Shown here: one piece after another, positions 1 through 8,271 of the stretch
Numbering within the stretch: the stretch's first letter is position 1
Layout of the letters: every line of letters starts with the position of its first letter
From: Clostridiales bacterium
GTDB taxonomy: Bacteria; Bacillota; Clostridia; Lachnospirales; Lachnospiraceae
Assembly: GCA_021201535.1 (NCBI GenBank)
Contig: JAJQEU010000126.1
Coordinates: 1-64,000 of the forward strand
Length of the DNA stretch: 64,000 bases
Reading direction: 5' to 3'
The notes under the pieces: model-generated
What the model was told of the DNA's origin: nothing
Databases searched by the model: none
The model's input: the letters and a program-made list of their open reading frames with translations, nothing else
Position numbers and translations under genes: made by a program

Positions 1-78
1 TTTCGCCTTTCTTATAATATATCTTATATGAAATTCCCGCAAGTGAAATAAATATAAATTGTAAATTTGGGATTGTAC

Positions 79-97
79 ATCATATAAGTTATATGAT
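79..97. promoter_or_regulatory. Palindrome upstream of buk (operator candidate)
   Basis: ATCATATAA-G-TTATATGAT is a 9+1+9 inverted repeat in the AT-rich region before butyrate kinase. A TATAAT hexamer follows at 113-118, and the gene has a strong AGAGGAGG ribosome binding site. The symmetry suggests a dimeric repressor site, but no regulator can be named from the sequence. Confidence 0.35.
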
Positions 98-138
98 AAG
101 ATATAACAAAATTATAATTTAAGAGGAGGATTTTTACT

Positions 139-1209
139 ATGGACAAGCTACTGATTCTGAACCCGGGTTCTACATCCACAAAGATCGCCTATTATGAGGA
201 TGAGAATCAGATTTTTGTGGAGAGCATCTCCCACTCCGCGGATGTGATCGCACAGTATGATCTGATCGTGGATCAGTATGAGTTCCGGAAGGACATGATT
301 CTGGATGTTCTGAAGGACAAGGGGGTGAAGCTGGAGGAACTGACCGGCATCGTTGCGCGTGGCGGACTGCTTCCGCCGGTGAAGGCGGGCGCTTACATCG
401 TCAATGATGATATGGTCTGGCAATTAAAGAACAAACCGGCCATGGAGCACGCTTCGAACCTGGGCGCTGTGATCGCGGAAGCAATCGCGACACCGCTCGG
501 CATACCGGCCTTCATCTATGACGGCGTGACCGTGGATGAGATGTGGCCGATTCTGAAGATCACCGGTCTGAAGGAAGTCACCAGAAAAGGCATCGGTCAC
601 AATCTGAACACCCGCGCGGCTGCCATGAAATACGCGCGCGAGCACGGCAAGGCTTACAGGGACTGCAAGCTGATTGTGGTTCATCTGGGCGGCGGTATCT
701 CCGTTACCCTGCAGTATGATGGCAAGGTTGCTGACATTATCAATGACGAGGACGGTCCCTTCGCTCCGGAGCGCTCCGGCAAGCTGCCGATTCAGTCCTT
801 CACAAGCTATTTCGGCGAGTCCGGCATGACTACGAAGGAAATGCTGAAAAAGCTGAAATCCAGAGGCGGCTTGGTGGCGCATCTCGGCGTGAACGACAGC
901 CGCGAGGTGGAGAAAATGATAAAAGCGGGCGATGAGAATGCGAAACTGATTTATGACGCCATGGCGCTCAATGTGGCGCGCTGTGTCGGTGAGGAGGCCG
1001 CGACCGTGGCCGGTGACATCGAGGGGATCGTGCTGACCGGCGGTATCGCGTATTCGGAATATTTCACCAGTGAAGTGAAAAAGAACGTGGAATGGATTGC
1101 GCCGGTGACCGTGTATCCGGGGGAGAACGAGATGGAGTCCCTGGCGCTCGGCGGACTGCGTGTCCTGCGCGGTGAAGAGGAAGCGAATACGTTTGTGCGG
1201 TCAGAGTAA
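139..1209 (+). CDS. buk: Butyrate kinase
   Basis: The 356-residue protein is a full-length butyrate kinase, which converts butyryl phosphate plus ADP to butyrate plus ATP in the cytoplasm, the last step of one clostridial butyrate route. It belongs to the ASKHA acetokinase family: the N-terminal phosphate loop NPGSTSTK is at residues 8-15, a VHLGGGIS segment lies mid-protein and a GGIAYSE segment near the C-terminus. The ATG follows AGAGGAGG at good spacing. Its usual partner, phosphotransbutyrylase (ptb), is not downstream. The 138 bases upstream look like a promoter region, so ptb would have to lie outside the window or elsewhere. The next gene has its own promoter, so buk is probably monocistronic here. 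Confidence 0.95.
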   Translation: MDKLLILNPGSTSTKIAYYEDENQIFVESISHSADVIAQYDLIVDQYEFRKDMILDVLKDKGVKLEELTGIVARGGLLPPVKAGAYIVNDDMVWQLKNKPAMEHASNLGAVIAEAIATPLGIPAFIYDGVTVDEMWPILKITGLKEVTRKGIGHNLNTRAAAMKYAREHGKAYRDCKLIVVHLGGGISVTLQYDGKVADIINDEDGPFAPERSGKLPIQSFTSYFGESGMTTKEMLKKLKSRGGLVAHLGVNDSREVEKMIKAGDENAKLIYDAMALNVARCVGEEAATVAGDIEGIVLTGGIAYSEYFTSEVKKNVEWIAPVTVYPGENEMESLALGGLRVLRGEEEANTFVRSE

Positions 1210-1315
1210 ACGCGAGCGTTTTGAAATCCGACTGCCTGCATGGCGGACAGGACAGGAATATGACGGTTTTGTTTGAGAACGGCAGGAAATCAAGACATAA
1301 CAGCATACAGGCATT

Positions 1316-1352
1316 AACGGCATTCAGACTTCGGTCCGGGTGCCGTTTTTTA
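1316..1352 (+). terminator. Terminator after buk
   Basis: AACGGCA and TGCCGTT form a stem around a loop of about 20 bases, followed by a run of T. It lies about 110 bases after the buk stop and ahead of the araB promoter, so it should end the buk transcript. Confidence 0.6.
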
Positions 1353-1374
1353 CTCCGTCATTTCCTTAATTTTT

Positions 1375-1424
1375 TAACCAGGATCGACAAAAACATTGAC
1401 CTGGTTATGAATTTGCTATATTTT
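1375..1424 (+). promoter_or_regulatory. araB promoter with inverted-repeat operator candidate
   Basis: TTGACC (1396-1401) and TATTTT (1419-1424) are 17 bases apart and form a sigma-A-like promoter. A perfect inverted repeat TAACCAGG (1375-1382) / CCTGGTTA (1400-1407) spans the -35 element with a 17-base spacer. This is where a repressor of the arabinose operon could bind. No araR-like regulator is in the window. Confidence 0.45.
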
Positions 1425-1496
1425 AGCAGTGGGGAGGTACGCATATATATGGCCAGCACAGCAAAAAAACGCTGTACCGGTATGGGAGAGAAGAAA

Positions 1497-3200
1497 ATGA
1501 AACGAAATCAGACCAAAATAAAACAGGCAATCGCTGCCGGGCAGACAATTCTGGGCATCGAACTGGGCTCCACAAGGATCAAGGCGGTTCTGATCACATC
1601 CGACCACATGCTCGCGGCGCAGGGAAATCATACATGGGAGAACTGCCTGACGAACGGGATATGGACGTATTCGTTGAAGGACATATGGATCGGGATGCAG
1701 GCTGCCTATGCCGACCTGGCGCGGGACGTGGAAGAAAAATACGGAGAAAAACTGACAACCCTGGCGGCGATTGGCATCAGTGCCATGATGCACGGGTATC
1801 TGGTGTTTGATAAAAATGATGAGCTTCTGATTCCGTTCCGGACATGGCGGAACACGATGACGGAGGAGGCCGCGGATGCGCTGACGGATCTTTTTCAATT
1901 TAACATACCGCAGCGCTGGAGCATCGCCCATTTATATCAGGCGATTTTAACCCGGGAAGCACATGTGAGCCGGATCTGTTATCAGACGACGCTGGCGGGA
2001 TATGTACACTGGCAGCTTACAGGTCAGAAGGTTCTGGGAGTGGGGGATGCATCCGGTATGTTTCCGATTGACCCGGCAACCGGTCAGTTTGATGTGCTGA
2101 AAATGGAGGTGTTTGACGATCTGATTGTCAATACGATACACACGATGAAGCCGGGTGTCGGCGAAAAGAAGACAAATGCTAAGCGAATGTGCGCGGATGA
2201 TTCGATGGCTGCGGCGGCCGATCATACCATACCGTGGAAACTGGCGGATATTTTTCCGAAGGTTTTAAAAGCCGGTGAATATGCCGGTGTTCTGACAGAA
2301 GAGGGCGCGAGGCTTCTGGATCCGACGGGCTGTCTGCGGGCGGGCATTCCGTTCTGCCCGCCGGAGGGCGACGCGGGAACCGGAATGGTCGCGACGAACA
2401 GTGTAGGACGGAGAACCGGGAATGTGTCCGCCGGGACATCTGTTTTTGCGATGGTTGTGCTCGAACAGAATCTGGCAGAGGTTTACAGGGAACTGGACAT
2501 GGTGACAACGCCGGCCGGAGACCCGGTCGCCATGGTTCACTGCAATAACTGCACCTCGGATCTTGACGCGTGGATCGATCTGTTCCGACAGGTTGGCGAA
2601 CTGTTCGGTGTGGAGACAGACAACGATCTTCTTTACACTGCGCTGTACCGGAAAGCGCTGGAGGGAGATGCGGACGGCGGCGGCATTCTGGCTTATAATT
2701 ATGTGTCAGGCGAAGGAATCACGGGATTTGACGAAGGCCGCCCTCTGCTTGTGCGCCAGCCGGACAGCGCGCCTGATCTGGCGAATTTTATGCGGGCGAA
2801 CCTGTATTCGGCGGTGGCCACGCTGAAGATCGGGCTGGATATTCTGCTGAAACAGGAGGGCGTACGGGTGGATTCTATGCTGGGTCACGGCGGACTGTTT
2901 AAGACAGGAGAGGTCGGAGCGAAAATCATGGCGGCGGCGATGAACACGCCGGTTGCGGTCATGGAGACGGCAGGGGAAGGCGGCGCATGGGGAATCGCGC
3001 TTCTCGCAGCCTATATGCTTCATGTGAGAAACGGCGATGAGATGGCGTTGGGGGATTATCTGGAACGGCGCGTGTTCGCGCATTCGGAATGTTATGTGAC
3101 AGAACCCGACCCGGAGGACGTGCGGGGATTTGAGGCCTATATGGAGATGTATGTGAAAGGATTGTCCATAGAACGGGCGGCTGTGGAATCATTTCGATGA
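1497..3200 (+). CDS. araB: FGGY-family carbohydrate kinase, probable L-ribulokinase
   Basis: This FGGY kinase most likely phosphorylates L-ribulose to L-ribulose-5-phosphate. The N-terminal ATPase motif [11 protein letters not shown] is near residue 20, and the C-terminal half carries [10 protein letters not shown] and [10 protein letters not shown], typical of this family's nucleotide pocket. The ORF track opens at 1221, but the true start is the ATG at 1497, preceded by GGGAGAGAAG. This gives 567 residues and removes 92 upstream residues that do not look like protein. The assignment as ribulokinase rests on the araD and araA homologues immediately downstream, since FGGY substrate cannot be read from motifs alone. 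The three genes read as one operon. Confidence 0.88.
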   Translation: MKRNQTKIKQAIAAGQTILGIELGSTRIKAVLITSDHMLAAQGNHTWENCLTNGIWTYSLKDIWIGMQAAYADLARDVEEKYGEKLTTLAAIGISAMMHGYLVFDKNDELLIPFRTWRNTMTEEAADALTDLFQFNIPQRWSIAHLYQAILTREAHVSRICYQTTLAGYVHWQLTGQKVLGVGDASGMFPIDPATGQFDVLKMEVFDDLIVNTIHTMKPGVGEKKTNAKRMCADDSMAAAADHTIPWKLADIFPKVLKAGEYAGVLTEEGARLLDPTGCLRAGIPFCPPEGDAGTGMVATNSVGRRTGNVSAGTSVFAMVVLEQNLAEVYRELDMVTTPAGDPVAMVHCNNCTSDLDAWIDLFRQVGELFGVETDNDLLYTALYRKALEGDADGGGILAYNYVSGEGITGFDEGRPLLVRQPDSAPDLANFMRANLYSAVATLKIGLDILLKQEGVRVDSMLGHGGLFKTGEVGAKIMAAAMNTPVAVMETAGEGGAWGIALLAAYMLHVRNGDEMALGDYLERRVFAHSECYVTEPDPEDVRGFEAYMEMYVKGLSIERAAVESFR

Positions 3201-3287
3201 AAGCGTCTGAAAGTTAATCACGTGTTTTTGTATTTCGGATACTATCTATATGGGTCAGTGATTTAGCGGAGGACAAGGAGAACAAAG

Positions 3288-3989
3288 ATGTTGGAGAATC
3301 TGAAAAAAGAAGTTTATGAGGCAAACCTGCTTTTGCCGAAATATCATCTTGTCACCTTCACCTGGGGGAACGTCAGCGGCATCGACCGGGAGCGCGGTCT
3401 TTTTGTCATTAAGCCCAGCGGTGTGGAATATGACAAACTGTCTCCGGAGGATATGGTCGTCATGGATCTGGAGGGACATCGGGTCGAGGGTCGGCTGAAT
3501 CCATCCTCCGATACGGCAACGCACCTTGTGCTCTACCATCGTTTCCCGACGATCGGGGGTGTGGCACACACGCACTCCTCCTGGGCGACAAGCTGGGCGC
3601 AGGCAGGGCGCGATATTCCCTGCTACGGGACGACCCATGCGGATTATTTTTACGGGGACATTCCCTGCGTGAGGAATCTGACGGAGTCTGAGATTGAGAC
3701 CGGATACGAATATCTGACCGGCATGCTGATCGCGGACGAATTTGCGGAACGGAAGAAGGATTATGAGGCGGTTCCGGCCGTCCTGTGTAAAAATCACGGT
3801 CCCTTTACCTGGGGGAGGAACGCGGGGGAAGCCGTTCACCATTCAGTGGTGCTGGAGGAATGCGCGAAGATGGCGGCGCGCTGCGAATGGCTGAACCCGG
3901 AGGTAAAACCGGCGCCGCGCGAACTGCAGGAGAAGCATTATGAACGAAAACACGGCGCAGACGCGTACTATGGGCAGCAGGAGGACTGA
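3288..3989 (+). CDS. araD: L-ribulose-5-phosphate 4-epimerase
   Basis: This 233-residue class II aldolase/epimerase converts L-ribulose-5-phosphate to D-xylulose-5-phosphate, feeding the pentose phosphate pathway. Sequence signs are the N-terminal TWGNVSGID segment that binds the substrate phosphate, the zinc-binding HTHSSW motif near residue 95 with a further TTHADYF, and the later NHGPFTWG histidine. The length matches AraD of Gram-positive bacteria. The gene has an AAGGAGAAC ribosome binding site, lies 87 bases after araB, and its last codons carry the ribosome binding site of araA. Confidence 0.95.
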   Translation: MLENLKKEVYEANLLLPKYHLVTFTWGNVSGIDRERGLFVIKPSGVEYDKLSPEDMVVMDLEGHRVEGRLNPSSDTATHLVLYHRFPTIGGVAHTHSSWATSWAQAGRDIPCYGTTHADYFYGDIPCVRNLTESEIETGYEYLTGMLIADEFAERKKDYEAVPAVLCKNHGPFTWGRNAGEAVHHSVVLEECAKMAARCEWLNPEVKPAPRELQEKHYERKHGADAYYGQQED

Positions 3990-3993
3990 TTAT

Positions 3994-5484
3994 ATGAAAA
4001 AGAAGATATATAAATTTTGGTTCTGCACGGGTTCGCAGGATCTGTATGGGGAAGAATGTCTGGCAAAGGTTGCGGAGCATTCCCGCATGATCGTGGACGC
4101 TCTGAATACCGGCGGAAATCTTCCGTTTGAGGTGGTTTTAAAACCGACGCTGATTACCGGTGAAATGATCCGCAGCGTTTTTAATGATGCGAATGCGGAT
4201 GAGGAGTGTGCAGGCGCCATCACATGGATGCACACCTTCTCCCCTGCAAAATCCTGGATTGCGGGTCTGCAGGAGTGCCGAAAGCCACTGCTTCATCTGC
4301 ACACTCAGTTTAACCGGGAAATTCCTTATGATACTATCGATATGGATTTTATGAATGAAAACCAGTCCGCCCACGGGGACCGGGAGTTCGGCCATATTTT
4401 TTCCCGTCTGAATCTGGAGCGGAAGGTGATCGTCGGACACTGGTCGGATGATGCGGTGCAGGAAAAGATCGCTTCCTGGATGCGCACGGCTGTCGGCGTG
4501 ATCGAGAGCAGGCATGTCCGCGTGATGCGTGTGGCAGATAATATGAGAAATGTGGCGGTGACGGAAGGAGATAAAGTGGAGGCGCAGATCCGTTTCGGAT
4601 GGGAGGTAGACGCTTATCCGATCAATGAGGTCGCCGCAGAGGTGGACGCTGTGTCGAAGGGTGCCGTAGACGCGCTTGTGGAGGAGTATTACAGTCAGTA
4701 CGAGATTCTTCCGGATGGCAGAGATGAGAAGGAGTTCCGCAGACATGTAGCAGAGCAGGCTGCGATGGAGATCGGTTTTGAAAAGTTCCTGACAGAGCGG
4801 GATTATCATGCCATCGTGACGCATTTCGGCGATCTCGGCAGTCTGAGGCAACTGCCCGGACTGGCGATCCAGCGGCTGATGGAAAAGGGATACGGATTCG
4901 GCGCGGAGGGCGACTGGAAGACAGCCGCCATGGTACGCATCATGAAACTGATGACACAGGATGTGAAGGACGCAAAGGGAACTTCCTTTTTTGAGGATTA
5001 CACTTATAATCTCGTGCCGGGAAAAGAAGGTATCCTTCAGGCGCATATGCTGGAGGTATGTCCGAGCGTTTCGGACGGTCCGGTCAGTATCCGGGTGCAG
5101 CCGCTCTCCATGGGCGAGCGTGAGGATCCGGCCAGACTGGTGTTTACATCGAAGACCGGTCCGGGTGTGGCAGTGTCACTGATCGATCTGGGAAAGAGGT
5201 TCCGGCTGATCATCAACTCGGTTGACTGTAAGAAGACAGAGAAGCCGATGCCGAAGCTTCCGGTGGCAACGGCCTTCTGGACGCCGCGGCCGAGCCTTGC
5301 GGTCGGAGCTGAGGCGTGGATTCTTGCGGGCGGCGCGCATCACACGGCGTTCAGCTATGACCTGACCGCGGAGCAGATGTGTGACTGGGCGGATGCGATG
5401 GGAATCGAAGCAGTCGTGATTGATCAGGATACGACCATCCGCCGGCTAAAAAATGAACTGAGATGGAATTCTCTGTATTACTGA
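3994..5484 (+). CDS. araA: L-arabinose isomerase
   Basis: The 496-residue protein isomerises L-arabinose to L-ribulose in the cytoplasm. The N-terminus KKIYKFWFCTGSQDLYG is diagnostic, and the length is normal for AraA. The ORF track starts at 3940, inside araD, but the correct ATG is at 3994, five bases after the araD stop and behind a GCAGGAGGAC ribosome binding site, which implies translational coupling. The kinase-epimerase-isomerase order gives a complete arabinose catabolic set, although no arabinose transporter or AraR regulator is in the window. A structured intergenic repeat follows the stop codon. Confidence 0.96.
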   Translation: MKKKIYKFWFCTGSQDLYGEECLAKVAEHSRMIVDALNTGGNLPFEVVLKPTLITGEMIRSVFNDANADEECAGAITWMHTFSPAKSWIAGLQECRKPLLHLHTQFNREIPYDTIDMDFMNENQSAHGDREFGHIFSRLNLERKVIVGHWSDDAVQEKIASWMRTAVGVIESRHVRVMRVADNMRNVAVTEGDKVEAQIRFGWEVDAYPINEVAAEVDAVSKGAVDALVEEYYSQYEILPDGRDEKEFRRHVAEQAAMEIGFEKFLTERDYHAIVTHFGDLGSLRQLPGLAIQRLMEKGYGFGAEGDWKTAAMVRIMKLMTQDVKDAKGTSFFEDYTYNLVPGKEGILQAHMLEVCPSVSDGPVSIRVQPLSMGEREDPARLVFTSKTGPGVAVSLIDLGKRFRLIINSVDCKKTEKPMPKLPVATAFWTPRPSLAVGAEAWILAGGAHHTAFSYDLTAEQMCDWADAMGIEAVVIDQDTTIRRLKNELRWNSLYY

Positions 5485-5491
5485 AATCCGG

Positions 5492-5614
5492 TTATAGTAA
5501 ACGTCAAAAATATTTGACGTTTACTATAAATATTATGCACACGATCGCGCAAGGAATGGCTGCTGAGGCAGCCCGCGATCGGCGCAATAGGAAACGACTT
5601 AAGTCGTTTCCTAT
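5492..5614. repeat. Three-hairpin intergenic repeat, copy A (most complete)
   Basis: Three perfect stems follow one another. Stem 1 is TTATAGTAAACGTCAAA with its complement (5492-5529). Stem 2 is CGATCGCG/CGCGATCG (5542-5581), with an inner GGCTGC-TGAG-GCAGCC hairpin and a one-sided bulge CAAGGAAT. Stem 3 is ATAGGAAACGACTT with its complement (5587-5614). Related copies are at 30867-30990 and, reversed and partial, 11795-11866. Copy B changes both arms of the outer stem 2 to CAGACGCA/TGCGTCTG, so pairing is conserved while sequence is not. Further short hairpin GCCCGC-AAT-GCGGGC follows. It may double as a terminator for araA. Confidence 0.75.
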
Positions 5615-5706
5615 AATTACGAAACGCCCGCAATGCGGGCGTCCCGGTTTATTCATGCAAGGTATGTAAGTGATCTTTAACGTATCAGATGGTGTATCGG
5701 TTTCGT

Positions 5707-6852
5707 CTAATCGGCAGCCTGTGTTACCTCATATTCTTTTCCGGTCTCCAGAAAATCCCACATGAAGTCCGGAATCTCATCAATCGTGCCCGACATGCTC
5801 CAGGCAGAGAGCTCCTCCGCGTGATCCATATATTCATCTACATTTTCCTGTGTGACAAGGACATCCGGCGAATAAGTGATTTCCGGAACCTCTTCTCCCT
5901 GGATCAGCGCGTATGCCTGCATCACTGCGTAATAGCCCTGCAGAATCGCGTAGTCATAGGAATCGGCGTACAGTTTTCCTTCTTCTACCTGCTGCAGTGC
6001 GACCAGATTGCCGTCCAGTCCGACAACGATGGTGCCGTCCTCACCGGCCACCAGACCGTTTTCTTCCAGCGCCGTGATCACACCTACAGCCATCAGGTCA
6101 TTCAGACAGATGACAGCATCAATGGACTCGGATGTGTGAGCCTGAATGATATCGGACATAGTACTGACGGCTTCGTCCTGATCGTAGTTCGCGCTCTGTG
6201 AATCAATCTCAACGATCCCGTCATATTCGGCGATGGCTCTCTCTACACCTGTGGTTCTCTGTTGGGAAGAACTGGCGCTGTCTACACCTCGGATCACGAC
6301 GACATTTCCCTCGCCGCCCAGCTTCTCGATCACGCTGATGGCCAGATTATACGCAATCTCTTCATAATCCGTGCCGATAAAATTCGGCATATATTCGCTG
6401 ACGTCATCGCCCCAGACGTTATCGATTTCAGTGTCGACTGTCACAAAAGGAATACCGGCGTCGTGGGCTGCCTGCACGGCCTGTGTCTCACCGCTGGAGT
6501 CATTGGCGGTCAGGATGAGTGCGTCTATGCCGGAGGAGATCAGATTTTCGCATTTGGTAATCTGACCGTCCACATCGGTCTCGGTTGTCGTGTTATCCAC
6601 TTTTACCGTAATCCCCAGCTCCTGTCCGGCCATGACCGCGCCGTAAGCCATATCTTTAAAGTGTGAGTTTGTCGCAGTTTTCAGGACGATTCCGACCGAA
6701 ATATCGGAATCCGCTGTTTCCGTACCCGTCTCTGATGTCGCATCTGAAGCAGAGCCGGATGTGTCTTCGCTGTTGCTGCCGCAGGCTGTCATGCTGATTG
6801 CCATCAATCCGGCGAGCAGAACGGCAGATAATTTTAGTTTTTTCCTCCTCAT
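5707..6852 (-). CDS. Sugar-binding lipoprotein of an ABC transporter (periplasmic-binding-protein type I fold)
   Basis: This 381-residue protein has a lipoprotein signal peptide (KLSAVLLAGLMAISMTACGS, acylated at the cysteine of the TAC lipobox) followed by a Ser/Thr/Asp linker and a ribose/galactose-type binding domain. Typical segments are ANDSSGETQAVQAAHDAGIPFV, the IRGVDSASS strand region and VVGLDGN. It should capture a monosaccharide at the cell surface for an ABC importer. No ATPase or permease gene adjoins it, so it is an orphan that must share a transporter elsewhere or act as a sensor. It lies between the arabinose operon and fructokinase, divergent from the latter. The ATG follows GGAAGGAGG. 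The substrate is not determinable. Confidence 0.88.
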   Translation of the reverse strand: MRRKKLKLSAVLLAGLMAISMTACGSNSEDTSGSASDATSETGTETADSDISVGIVLKTATNSHFKDMAYGAVMAGQELGITVKVDNTTTETDVDGQITKCENLISSGIDALILTANDSSGETQAVQAAHDAGIPFVTVDTEIDNVWGDDVSEYMPNFIGTDYEEIAYNLAISVIEKLGGEGNVVVIRGVDSASSSQQRTTGVERAIAEYDGIVEIDSQSANYDQDEAVSTMSDIIQAHTSESIDAVICLNDLMAVGVITALEENGLVAGEDGTIVVGLDGNLVALQQVEEGKLYADSYDYAILQGYYAVMQAYALIQGEEVPEITYSPDVLVTQENVDEYMDHAEELSAWSMSGTIDEIPDFMWDFLETGKEYEVTQAAD

Positions 6853-6884
6853 AAATACAATCCTCCTTCCTTAATAAAACCGGG

Positions 6885-6908
6885 TGTACAGTCATTTGTA
6901 ACTGTACA
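6885..6908. promoter_or_regulatory. Inverted repeat in the leader of the sugar-binding lipoprotein gene
   Basis: TGTACAGT-N8-ACTGTACA is a perfect inverted repeat between the start codon of the lipoprotein gene (minus strand) and a TATAAT-like -10 read on the minus strand at 6943-6938. It would lie in the early leader, so it could be an operator acting as a roadblock or an RNA hairpin. The remaining intergenic region up to 7169 is AT-rich with no gene. Confidence 0.4.
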
Positions 6909-7169
6909 TTTTTTATAAGACTTTTTATGTATATTTAATTATAGCAGTATTTTTTGTTAGCTTTATACATGATATTAATATAAGATTTCCCGATATTGCA
7001 TAAAAGTATCCATGCGGCATTGTGAAAAAAGACGAAATAAAAACATTTGGGATACAGAATTTTTTATAGACATCCCCGGAATGCTGTTGTACAATTGTAA
7101 CACAACAAAGGCGACATATAAGGGAAAAACATTCTGTCAGTCTGATACTGTAAAACGGGGAGAAAAACC

Positions 7170-8138
7170 ATGAGTACATTTGAATTTGACGTGGTCGCAC
7201 TGGGCGAACTGCTGATCGATTTTACAGAAAACGGCGAGAGTCCGCAGGGAAATCCGCTTCTGGAGGCGAATCCGGGCGGCGCGCCCTGCAATGTGCTGGC
7301 GATGCTGTCCAGACTGGGAAAGAAAACCGCCTTTATCGGGAAGATCGGGAAGGATTCCTTTGGCAGACAGCTTCGGGAGGCGGTACGGGACTGCGGGATC
7401 AATGTGCGCGGTCTCGTGGAGGATGAGAAGATTCATACGACGCTTGCCTTCGTCCATACACTGCCGGACGGAGACCGGGAGTTCAGCTTCTTCCGGGATC
7501 CGGGCGCGGACATGATGCTTCGGCGGGAGGAGATTGCGGAGGACCTGATTCGCGGCGCGAGGGTTTTTCATTTCGGAACGCTCTCCTCGACGCATGAACC
7601 GGCGCGGGAGGCGACCCGTTATGCGCTGCGGACGGCGCAGGAGAGCGGATGCCTGATCTCGTTTGACCCGAATCTGCGGGAACCGCTGTGGGGTTCCATG
7701 GAGGATGCGCGGCGGGAGATCGAGTATGGTCTGACCGCGTGTGATATTTTAAAGATTTCCGACAATGAGGTGGAATTTCTGACCGGGACGACTGATTATG
7801 AAAAGGGAGTGGCAATGCTCCGCGGGAGATTCCCGCTGCCGCTCGTTTTTGTGACGCTCGGAAAGGCAGGAAGCATGGCGTTTTACAGAGATCTGACTGT
7901 AAAAGCGGAACCGTTCCCGCAGGAGCATACGATCGAGACGACCGGTGCGGGAGATACATTCGCGGCCTGTGCGCTGAACTATATTCTGGAGCATGGGAAG
8001 GATGATCTGACGGAGGCACAGCTGCGCGAGCTTCTGACCTTCGCGAACGCGGGGGCTTCTCTGATCACCACGCGGAAGGGAGCGCTGAAGGTGATGCCGA
8101 CCGCGGAGGAGATATGGGGTCTGATTCGGGAGAGATGA
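7170..8138 (+). CDS. scrK: Fructokinase (PfkB/ribokinase family)
   Basis: This 322-residue PfkB-family sugar kinase most resembles fructokinases, which make fructose-6-phosphate from fructose and ATP. The N-terminal LGELLIDF and the substrate loop PGGAPCNVLAMLSRLG are present, and GAGDTFAACALNYIL near residue 258 holds the catalytic aspartate and anion hole. The length is standard. A fructokinase next to an amylosucrase homologue makes sense, because amylosucrase releases fructose from sucrose. The ATG has a GGGGAGAAA ribosome binding site. Other ribokinase-family substrates cannot be excluded from motifs alone. Confidence 0.88.
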   Translation: MSTFEFDVVALGELLIDFTENGESPQGNPLLEANPGGAPCNVLAMLSRLGKKTAFIGKIGKDSFGRQLREAVRDCGINVRGLVEDEKIHTTLAFVHTLPDGDREFSFFRDPGADMMLRREEIAEDLIRGARVFHFGTLSSTHEPAREATRYALRTAQESGCLISFDPNLREPLWGSMEDARREIEYGLTACDILKISDNEVEFLTGTTDYEKGVAMLRGRFPLPLVFVTLGKAGSMAFYRDLTVKAEPFPQEHTIETTGAGDTFAACALNYILEHGKDDLTEAQLRELLTFANAGASLITTRKGALKVMPTAEEIWGLIRER

Positions 8139-8271
8139 GTGTCCTGAGAAACTGTTTTGGGTGGATGAACGGAAACATAAATCGTAAATCTGATTCGAGA
8201 AGACGCGCTACAAGGCAGAGATACGATGCTGATTTGTAAAGCTGCGTTGCCGCAGAAAAAGGAAACAGAGT

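Noticed and set aside
4138-5046. 302-residue minus-strand ORF within araA
   Set aside because: Shadow of a clear L-arabinose isomerase; no start signals or family features.
8205-8271. Hairpin CTGCG-TTGC-CGCAG before the amylosucrase gene as another repeat copy
   Set aside because: It lacks the GGAATGGCTGC core and the GGCGCAA linker; only the loop and a few bases agree.
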